64,000 bases of DNA from the NCBI GenBank assembly GCA_933207985.1, contig OW240912.1:201025593-201089592 (forward strand). The letters run 5' to 3'. The translations under genes were made by a program, and so were the position numbers. This document shows, in pieces, positions 56,586 to 64,000 of the stretch (its first letter is position 1; the number at the start of each line of letters is the position of its first letter). The DNA is from Pelobates cultripes. Taxonomy: Eukaryota > Chordata > Amphibia > Anura > Pelobatidae. The notes under the pieces are model-generated. The model worked only from the letters and a program-made list of their open reading frames with translations, was not told the DNA's origin and did no database searches.

Positions 56586-57049
56586 GCTTTAAGATTCTGA
56601 AGCAATGGTTAGGCAATAATCCGCTGAGAAGATAGTCCTATACGGACATAACATGTGTATACGAAAAATACTGTTCTCTCTTCAAGTGAAGATTTGATAC
56701 AGTAAACAATCGGTTGCAACATACTTGTTATATATCTCTAATTTAGTAGAATACTTTTAGCAACACATCATTCTAGCTATTCAAATGCGGTTAGGACTAC
56801 ATATACCTTGATTTGGAAATTTATTTCCCTTACTTCCACTCATAAATAAAAAAAATTATTAAGTTTTATTTGAACTGCTGGGAGATGGGACACTACTTTT
56901 CCTTCTTTGTTTTTCAATTTATTCAGTTAGGGTTACCCAGTTAGTATAGCCCCAGATTTACAATTTAATTTATTTTGAGCTTCCAACTTTCCTTCTTTTT
57001 GCATTTCTGATTACATTGTTTGCCTTGCTGTACTGTTAAAGAGATAGCA
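56586..57049. other. Non-coding stretch
   Basis: CTGAGAAG...GTCC TATAC GGAC at 56623-56646 recalls the hammerhead-like motifs but the second core half is lost; perhaps an old Penelope terminus. No gene. Confidence 0.4.
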
Positions 57050-57547
57050 TACACTGATCAGCCACAACATTAAAGCCACCTGCCTAATATCAGGTAGGTG
57101 TCCCCCCCTCGTGCTGCCAAAACAGCTCTGATGCATTAAGGCATTGATTCCACAAGACCTCTGAATGTTTCCTGTGGTACCTGGCATAAAGACATTGGCT
57201 CCCAACCTGAATCAAAAAGCCTTGGGTGCCCATGAACCTGATGCTGGTTCACAAGATGTCCTTCCTTGCTCCACTTTAGGTAGGTACTAACCACTGCCAA
57301 CCCACAAGACTTGCTATTTTGGAAATGCTCTGACCCAGTCGTCTAGCCATAACTATTTGGCTTTTGTCAAAGTCATTCAAATCTTTTCGCTTTCCCATTG
57401 TTCCTGCTTCACAAGAAATTCAAGCGCTGACTGGTCACTTGCTTCCCTAATATATCCCACCCCTTTGGCAGGTGCCATTAAAACGATATAATCAATGTTA
57501 TTCACTTCACCTGCCAGGTGATTTTAATGTTGTTACTGATCAGTGTA
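57050..57547 (-). mobile_element. Internally deleted Tc1-superfamily transposon
   Basis: Inverted ends CACTGATCAGCCACAACATT and AATGTTGTTACTGATCAGTG, each flanked by TA. About 57240-57400, minus strand, retains the start of a transposase helix-turn-helix (short phrases [14 protein letters not shown] visible), but the catalytic part is gone. Under 500 bp, so a MITE derivative of a common vertebrate Tc1-type family. Confidence 0.85.
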
Positions 57548-58314
57548 TGATGCAAATTTTACTAACTACCCATAGTGTCAGAAGTGAGCACGGTAAGGGC
57601 ATATGCACTTGTATTGCATTATAGAAGGAATGTCCTTATGCACAAGTGATGAAGTTACTCATGGCCAGAAGTGCAGGGAAGATTGTTTTACTTCCACTGT
57701 ACTCCACACCCCATTTAATGCTTCAATACAGGTTATTGAGTTGAAGAATTAAGGAAGTCATTGTAAGAGAAGTGGCAGTTCCTCTGAAGGAATAGATATA
57801 TCAAAATGCTACCATACAGAAGTTATAGCCATCAATGCCAGCATGCACAAAAAGGAAGAAATTAGTTAATTATGGAAATTGTACACAATGCAGCCACATG
57901 AAAACTAAACACTAGTAGAAGACAACTGATATGCATGAATGAAAGAATTAAATGTGTCAAATACTCAAGAATTAGATTCAGTAACAGTTGGTCCAGCTGA
58001 TGAAGATTAACTCCATTCTCTTTAATTAAAATTGTAGAGTCATCTTAACATGCAATGTAGTGTCAATACCAATAAAAAATACACTCCGCTACATAACACC
58101 TTATGCACATTTAATATGTTTCATATAATTCCCTGGCTCGGAACACTAATATCGAGCACACAACAAACATACACATAGGAGCATACAAGTGACTTTCAAA
58201 TTGCAAATAGATTGTTATAAAATTATTCTGAAATACACTTAAATGGAAAAAGAAAATATTCCAGGAGTTGAATAAATTGGAGGATGAAAGAAAAATATAG
58301 CATCAAAGTGGAAG
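57548..58314. other. Non-coding stretch, nothing recognised
   Basis: No frame or repeat I can support. Confidence 0.5.
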
Positions 58315-58624
58315 TTAAAGGAACACTATAGTGTTAGGAATACAAATATGTATTCCTAACGCTACAGAGCCTAGTCACTGTTTAGGTGACTAGGGCCCTG
58401 TTCCGCGGCAAGTAAATGGTTAATTAACCATTTATTTGCTTACCTTAATTCAGCGCCGAGCTCCCTCGGCACCTGTGACCTTTTCTCCTCCATCAACATC
58501 AGCTTCCGAGTGAACTTCTCTGAAACAGCTATGTTTTCAGCTGCAGAGTTAAAACTAGAGGGACCTGGCACCCAGACCACTTCATTGAGCTGAATAGGTC
58601 TGGGTGACTATAGTGGTCCTTTAA
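58315..58624 (+). mobile_element. TTAA-flanked MITE (piggyBac-like)
   Basis: TTAAAGGAACACTATAGTG at the left, GACTATAGTGGTCCTTTAA at the right, with TTAA at both ends. 310 bp. Contains the AGGAATACA...TGTATTCCT hairpin. Confidence 0.88.
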
Positions 58625-60024
58625 CCAAGTCACTAATGAAAATAGGGATTTTGCTTTAAATATAGTTAAAATAAGCTTATATACCCCACAGCATAGCACC
58701 ATGGCATGTATTACTCAAGAACTTACCAGGTATGTTATTTTACATACCAAACCAAAAAAAAAAAAAAAAAAAAAAGGAAATTGATCCCTTGCTTCAAAAA
58801 GTATATAATTCTAAACCATGTCAGTATTTCATATTAGAGGATTGACATGGTTCCACCTCATGTAGTTCAAGAACATGATGCATAAACAGCTCAAACACAG
58901 GTCAATTTTTTTTTTAAAAAGAGACAGGGCAAAGATCATATTGGAAATATTTCCCACTATATCACTTCCTGTAAAAAGAGTGCTACTGGCACCACTGTTT
59001 TCCAGTTGGAATTTTAATGGTACCTATGTAAAAGATATTTTATATTCGGATCAGCTTATAGTCTTTTTCAAATAGCTTAATGTAAAGTAAAATGTAAGGA
59101 TGCAAAGGCAACAGGGCACATCAACTAAACCTTCTTATCACATGTTGGCAACCAATGGGCTTGTTTCCCATAATGCAGAGTGCCTTGGATAGACTTTAGA
59201 ATTAAAAGTGGAAGATTGCATTAAATGCGGTATTTCTATTTTGTCCAGCAGAAAATAGGTATTTGTAGTTTTGCACTACCATATTTACAACAAGGTATTT
59301 TTATGTCCCATTTTCTCTTTCTTTAAGGATAACCTTGCTTACAATGTTCACTTCTATAGAGACATGATATGGTAGGTTATCACCATGTGCATTTATGTAT
59401 GTATATAGATATTTTTCTTAATTTCATGATGAACAAATATGTTGGTGATATCCTACGAGAGGTTTTTGATATCATCTAAAGGATTTGTAAGTCAGTCACT
59501 ATTACAGTACATGAGTATTCTATACATTTAAAAATGCTCTATGGAGAATTGACAATAAAAGGGAAATGTGTATCGCTTATTTTGTCACATAATGCTGAAT
59601 TGTAGATCACACTACAAACAACAATAACTGATTAGATGGAATACAAGTCTGGTTTCTGGAAACCCAGCTCCAAATTGTTCTTGAGTCTTGAATTACATAA
59701 CAAAGGACAATAGTTGTTCTTCCTCACTTGACCAATGAAATATGAATTCTTCTATACAGGCAGACAATGCATTCGAGACACTGGCTTCTCTTGAAAGGTT
59801 TACTGGTAGTTAGTGCACAGCACTAAAATATAAAATAGGATATGGATAAATATTAGCTGATCACTGCCAAATGGCATTGCACTGCACAACCAATAAGGCG
59901 TGTAAACTGCAGAGTTTCCAGAACCACAACATTGGAAATCATGGGACGGAGGTTTTCCTTCTAGCACAATGCTACTTAAATGGCCTGGCATAGGAAAATG
60001 ATGGAATGTCTTTCACTTTGAAGG
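58625..60024 (-). other. Non-coding stretch, probably includes the 3' UTR of the zinc-finger gene
   Basis: An A run at 58755-58773 is the only repeat seen. Sequence left of the stop codon at 60025 is expected to be the minus-strand 3' untranslated region; I could not place a polyadenylation signal with confidence. Confidence 0.4.
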
Positions 60025-60312
60025 TCACATGAGCACCTCTCTGTGTATTTGTTCTTTATCCTCTGTCTCTTCCTCAGCTGCCTCATTCTCGTCTCCAGAC
60101 TCAATGTAGATAGGCCAGTCACCATCCACCTCATCTTTGTCCATGCTTTCAGAAGCAGGTTCAGGGTGACCTCTGCTATGAGATTCCTCGTGTGTCGTAG
60201 TGACACAGGTGCAGCTGTCACACAAGCCAAAACGCCTCAAACCAGGAGACAGACTGCTGGTGAACGTTCGACGGCAACCTTTGCAGATAATTGGGCGGTT
60301 GGACCGGTGTAC
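60025..60312 (-). CDS. Last coding exon of a BTB/zinc-finger gene, ZBTB8A/B-like
   Basis: Minus strand. A splice acceptor (TTCTTTTTCTAG, on the + strand 60313-60324 complemented) precedes an exon that opens in phase 0 with VHRSNRPIICKGCRRTF. It then runs through a Cys-rich segment (GLCDSCTC) and an acidic tail (DWPIYIESGDENEAAEEE) to TGA at 60025-60027: 95 codons and stop. The wording recalls the C-terminus of ZBTB8-family transcription factors, in which the first residues end the last C2H2 finger. Upstream exons with the BTB domain and fingers would lie beyond 64,000. The codon pattern and acceptor make it a real host exon; the exact paralogue is my inference from memory. Confidence 0.75.
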   Translation of the reverse strand, partial: VHRSNRPIICKGCRRTFTSSLSPGLRRFGLCDSCTCVTTTHEESHSRGHPEPASESMDKDEVDGDWPIYIESGDENEAAEEETEDKEQIHREVLM

Positions 60313-61075
60313 CTAGAAAAAGAAGGACACGGTTGTGGTAATTCACATGTGAATTGTGCCAATTTCTAAGTAAATGTAAAATTATAGGCCAAAATAGACA
60401 AGCTGAAAACAGTAGTGTCTTAGGAGACTATTCAGCAATTGCAGCCTATAATTTGAGATTAATTTCAGGTTTTGGTGAATTATCCAGTGAGAAGCAAAGT
60501 ACACGTCAGGCTTTGCTAGAATTGCTCTGTAATTTCCAATACCCACATGAACTACAGATTTGGCCCAATAGAAATAATTACTTGCATTCCACCAAGAGCA
60601 ACATCTGAAAGTAGTGAGATGTTCAATTAAACTCACAGAAGGAATAAGGAGCTTCAACACAGTTATTTAGCATTGAATGTGTTGCACTATAAAGATAGAA
60701 GCAAATATCCAGGAACTAACTAATAAAATAAATAAAAAAATAAGTATGTAGCAGAAATGGGACTTGGTCTCAGATAACACACTTATGTATTCAGATATAG
60801 ATGTGCAATGTCAAAAATGATTCCAGGGATATCTGTATGGCATGGATATCCTTAACCCAGGAAAAAAGAATATCCCCGGGCAAATATAACCTTATGCCAA
60901 ATTTTATACTTCCATCAAAAATGAAAAATGAAAGATATAATAACCAGATGGCATAAAAATACTTAAATTACACTGACTACTGTCCTGTAAGTCAGATATT
61001 AATGATAACCAAGCAACACCAATACTAAGAGCTGGTTGCTATATGCAATATGAAAAATATCGCTAAAAAACAACT
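60313..61075 (-). other. Intron sequence of the zinc-finger gene
   Basis: Follows the acceptor of the last exon upstream on the minus strand. No other exon seen. A/T-rich. Confidence 0.5.
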
Positions 61076-62240
61076 GAGAATATAAAAGTCAAATTTATTT
61101 CAGAATTGTAAAATAAAGTTAAAAATAAGTCCACAGTAAAAATACCAGTCCATTAAAGGTAAAAAATACACAACAACCTTATGTCCAGGCACGGATGTAT
61201 ATGGATGTTCTTCACAATTCAATATCCAAATTCTGATCGCCGGTGAGGACGGCTTGCGTACCACAGTGCGTTCCACCTCAAGCCTCACTTCGGGGGAACT
61301 GCGCTGCTCGTCGGATGATATTAGTGGGGTGCCTGGTATTCGAGAAGATATCTAGGCTCTTGTGATAATACCTTGGCTGGCTGTCGCTGTGTGGACGTTC
61401 TGTCTACTGTCTGACACTTTTCGTAGGGAATAGCCCTACTTCCTCAGAGACGTATGTGTTAACCTCCATATGGGACTGCTTATATATCCCTCAGTTGTTA
61501 ATTAATTAAAGTCCATACAGAATAAATTACATTACATTGTATAAAAAATGTTAAACACCAGAAAGTAAATGCAGAGAATTGATTAATACAGATTAATACA
61601 GTACAATTTAATATAATAGAAACTTTTTTAAAAATGGATACAATAAAAGTTAATAAAAAGCTTTACTATAATAAAATACTTTTATAAAATACCCATCACT
61701 TCTCTTAATTTCAGTAGGACTGCTGTTCTTTCATACACAGACAGTTATGCACCTAAAATAATAGCTTTTCTCCTTACAACCATCATATCAAATTATAAAC
61801 CGTTCGAGATTGATGGTTAGACATTGCATCAATGTTGCATCTTAACTTTGCACGAGCTGTTAACAATACGATGTAACAATTTATATACATATTATCTCCT
61901 CAGGCTTAATTCACCACCTTATAAACCTCAAATATTATGATAAAATGTTTGCAAGTAGTACTACTTTCTAGATAATTAGTATTAGAATAGATAAGATGCA
62001 AGAGGTGAGAGATACACTAGCTGTGTTCCATTTTCTGTAACGAGACAAGAATGTTAGTAAATAATACAACACATTAGAACATAATAAAAAAGCACTTAAT
62101 TCCTTCAGCATCTGTATGTGGAATTTAAACAATGGTACAGGTCTTGTTCATAATGACCAGCAATTCCCTTATCTGTATTCATAAAAAAATATCTGTAATG
62201 TAAACCAAGTGATTTATATGAATAAAACAACTCCATATGC
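61076..62240 (+). repeat. Left inverted arm of the Penelope-like unit
   Basis: Complement of 62922-64000. Contains hammerhead-like motif on the minus strand (61409-61451). Confidence 0.88.
61409..61451 (-). ncRNA. Hammerhead-like motif, left arm
   Basis: Minus strand: GTCT, CTGAGGA, GTAGGG-CTATT-CCCTAC stem, GAAA, then AGTGTC and AGAC. Stem III letters differ from the right-arm copy (AGTG in place of CGCG). Confidence 0.42.
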
Positions 62241-62263
62241 TTAAAGTAAATAAATAAATATAT

Positions 62264-62287
62264 ATATCTTAGTATGTATTTCATTAT

Positions 62288-62318
<31 letters not shown>

Positions 62319-62339
62319 ATGAAATACATACTAAGATAT
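62264..62339. repeat. A/T palindrome in the loop of the Penelope-like unit
   Basis: ATATCTTAGTATGTATTTCA and its complement flank a (TA)n run; perfect over more than 30 bp per arm. Confidence 0.9.
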
Positions 62340-62521
62340 GGGAAGTAGTTAAGAACAAATTCCACTTGATAACACCTATATGACGATAAGAATCCATACC
62401 AGGATAAGAATATTAGTAACAGACAAATACACCTATATACTTAAAAACACCATAAAATTCTATATAATCAAGAAAAGAACTACAACTGTAAGGACAAAAG
62501 AAGATTCAACTAAAAGAAGTG

Positions 62522-62926
62522 CTATAAAAATGCATTTAACTGGAAATCTACATTGAGGCCATGGGGGACTATGGTATTAAGTGAAAATATCCATTTTGCC
62601 TCAGATTGATCGAGTTTAGTATCTATACTTCTTCCTCTCCAATGCACATTCACTTTTTCTATAGCTACAAAAGTCAGTCCTGCTGGATCTGCTCTATGTG
62701 TCTCTTTGAAATGTTTCGATAGATTATGAGTCAATAAGCCTTTTTTAATGTTTCTAATGTGTTCTGCAATCCTAGTTTTCAAAGATCTTTTAGTCCGTCC
62801 AACATATTGTTTCTGGCATGGGCATGTGATAAGATATATCACTCCTAAAGTATTGCAATTCATATTTGTCCTAATCTTATGTTCTTTTAAATCGTTAGAC
62901 GATATAAATTTGGTGCTTGTTAGCAT
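62522..62926 (-). pseudogene. GIY-YIG endonuclease fragment of a Penelope-like element
   Basis: Minus strand; ATG at 62924-62926 sits at the edge of the right arm. 134 codons with GVIYLITCPC, YVGRTKRSLKTRIAEH and a Glu in LDQSEAKWIF, the GIY-YIG signature and its Arg and Glu. It ends HGLNVDFQLN. Reads as the C-terminus of a Penelope-like protein; RT is absent. Related to but clearly diverged from the ORF at 55128 (about half the positions agree by eye). Confidence 0.85.
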
Positions 62927-64000
62927 ATGGAGTTGTTTTATTCGTATAAATCACTTTGTTTACATTACAGATATTTTTTATGAATACAGATAAGGGAATT
63001 GCTGGTCATTATGCACAAGACCTGTACCGTTGTTTAAATTCAACATACAGATGCTGAAGGAATTAAGTGTTTTTTTATTATGTTCTAATGTGTTGTATTA
63101 TTTACTAACATTCTTGTCTCGTTACAGAAAATGGAACACAGCTAGTGTATCTCTCACCTCTTGCATCCTATCTATTCTAATACTAATTATCTGGAAAGTA
63201 GTACTACTTGCATTTTATCATAATATTTGAGGTTTATAAGGTGGTGAATTAAGCCTGAGGAGATAATATGTATATAAATTGTTACATCGTATTGTTAACA
63301 GCTCGTGCAAAGTTAAGATGCAACATTGATGCAATGTCTAACCATCAATCTCGAACGGTTTATAATTTGATATGATGGTTGTTAGGAGAAAAGCTATTAT
63401 TTTAGGTGCATAACTGTCTGTGTATGAAAGAACAGCAGTCCTACTGAAATTAAGAGAAGTGATGGGTATTTTATAAAAGTATTTTATTATAGTAAAGCTT
63501 TTTATTAACTTTTATTGTATCCATTTTTTTAAAAGTTTCTATTATATTAAATTGTACTGTATTAATCTGTATTAATCAATTCTCTGCATTTACTTTCTGG
63601 TGTTTAACATTTTTTTATACAATGTAATGTAATTTATTCTGTATGGACTTTAATTAATTAACAACTGAGGGATATATAAGCAGTCCCATATGGAGGTTAA
63701 CACATACGTCTCTGAGGAAGTAGGGCTATTCCCTACGAAACGCGTCAGACAGTAGACAGAACGTCCACACAGCGCAGTTCCCCCGAAGTGAGGCTCGAGG
63801 TGGAATGCACTGTGGTACGCAAGCCGTCCTCACCGGCGATCAGAATTTGGATATTGAATTGTGAAGAACATCCATATACATCCGTGCCTGGACATAAGGT
63901 TGTTGTGTATTTTTTACCTTTAATGGACTGGTATTTTTACTGTGGACTTATTTTTAACTTTATTTTACAATTCTGAAATAAATTTGACTTTTATATTCTC
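62922..64000 (-). repeat. Right inverted arm of the Penelope-like unit
   Basis: Complement of 61076-62240, with one deletion. Confidence 0.88.
63708..63750 (+). ncRNA. Hammerhead-ribozyme-like motif, right arm (best copy)
   Basis: Stem I GTCT (63708-63711) pairs with AGAC (63747-63750). Core CTGAGGA (63712-63718) and GAAA (63737-63740) are intact. Stem II is six pairs (GTAGGG / CCCTAC, loop CTATT). Stem III is tiny (CGCG). GTC at 63744-63746 is the expected cleavage triplet. It departs from the consensus by one extra A between CTGAGGA and stem II. Penelope-like pseudo-LTRs are known to carry type I hammerheads with very short stem III, so the context fits. Activity untested. Confidence 0.5.

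Larger units (their letters stand above)
61076..64000 (-). mobile_element. Penelope-like unit with inverted arms over 1 kb, reaching the window edge
   Basis: 61076-62240 and 62922-64000 are inverted copies (high identity). The right arm lacks about 80-90 bp present at about 61311-61390, with CGCT microhomology at the joint. The loop (62241-62921) contains a GIY-YIG ORF on the minus strand and an A/T palindrome. The right arm ends exactly where the window ends, so it may continue. It lies in the intron of the zinc-finger gene. Confidence 0.85.

Noticed and set aside
56623..56660. Sixth hammerhead-like motif
   Set aside because: First box and stem II are present but the GAAA/CGCG half is lost and stem I does not pair; too weak to list.
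61100..61288. Identical 62-codon frames in both arms (61100-61288 minus, 63788-63976 plus) as a gene
   Set aside because: They are the same arm sequence read on opposite strands; conservation reflects recent duplication, and no domain is recognisable.

Overview
The window looks like intergenic and intronic DNA of a vertebrate with a large, transposon-rich genome, most likely an amphibian (frog). The reasons are the mix of elements (gamma/epsilon-type endogenous retrovirus, Ngaro/DIRS tyrosine-recombinase element, Penelope-like elements, Tx1/L1-type LINE, SCAN-type Ty3/gypsy element, Tc1 and pogo transposons, TTAA-flanked MITEs) and one convincing host exon. The species cannot be told from sequence alone. 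Almost every long reading frame belongs to a mobile element, and most are broken.

Layout. 1-8023: endogenous retrovirus on the + strand (gag, pol with two in-frame stops, intact env, 3' LTR); its 5' LTR lies outside the window. 8.6-9.4 kb: CpG-rich stretch with repeated inverted CCAAT boxes, a candidate host promoter. 10.26-14.31 kb: nested DNA transposons. A Tc1-like element sits exactly at the centre of a ~700 bp palindrome, followed by a second, chimeric Tc1 piece that is split by a pogo/Tigger element. 14.4-16.9 kb: LTR fragment and MITEs. 16.87-23.46 kb: a complete but decayed Ngaro element with A1-ORFs-B1-A2-B2 split direct repeats and gag, RT/RNase H, tyrosine recombinase and SGNH-hydrolase remnants. 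25.2-30.6 kb: Tx1/L1-like LINE interrupted by a solo LTR, another insert and simple repeats. 33.7-36.9 kb: minus-strand Ty3/gypsy element with a SCAN-like gag and a large internal deletion. 37-42 kb: MITEs, solo LTRs and a minisatellite. 42.87-47.14 kb: giant foldback element holding a solo LTR. 47.7-51.8 kb: old DNA-transposon ends and a Penelope-type terminal fragment. 51.8-53.6 kb: MITE containing an L1 ORF1-only retrocopy. 54.5-56.6 kb: Penelope-like element with a 15 bp target duplication. 57.05-57.55 kb: deleted Tc1 relative. 60.0-60.3 kb: last coding exon of a zinc-finger gene resembling ZBTB8, minus strand. 61.08-64.0 kb: second Penelope-like unit with >1 kb inverted arms, apparently inside an intron of that gene.

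How it fits together. The elements record layered insertions whose order can be read from target duplications: solo LTR into LINE RT, solo LTR into one arm of the foldback, pogo into Tc1, Tc1 into a palindrome, ORF1 retrocopy and a miniature element into a MITE. The most unusual recurring signal is a short hammerhead-ribozyme-like fold in the inverted arms of the Penelope unit at 61-64 kb, in both arms of the 43-47 kb foldback, and again at 48.3 kb.
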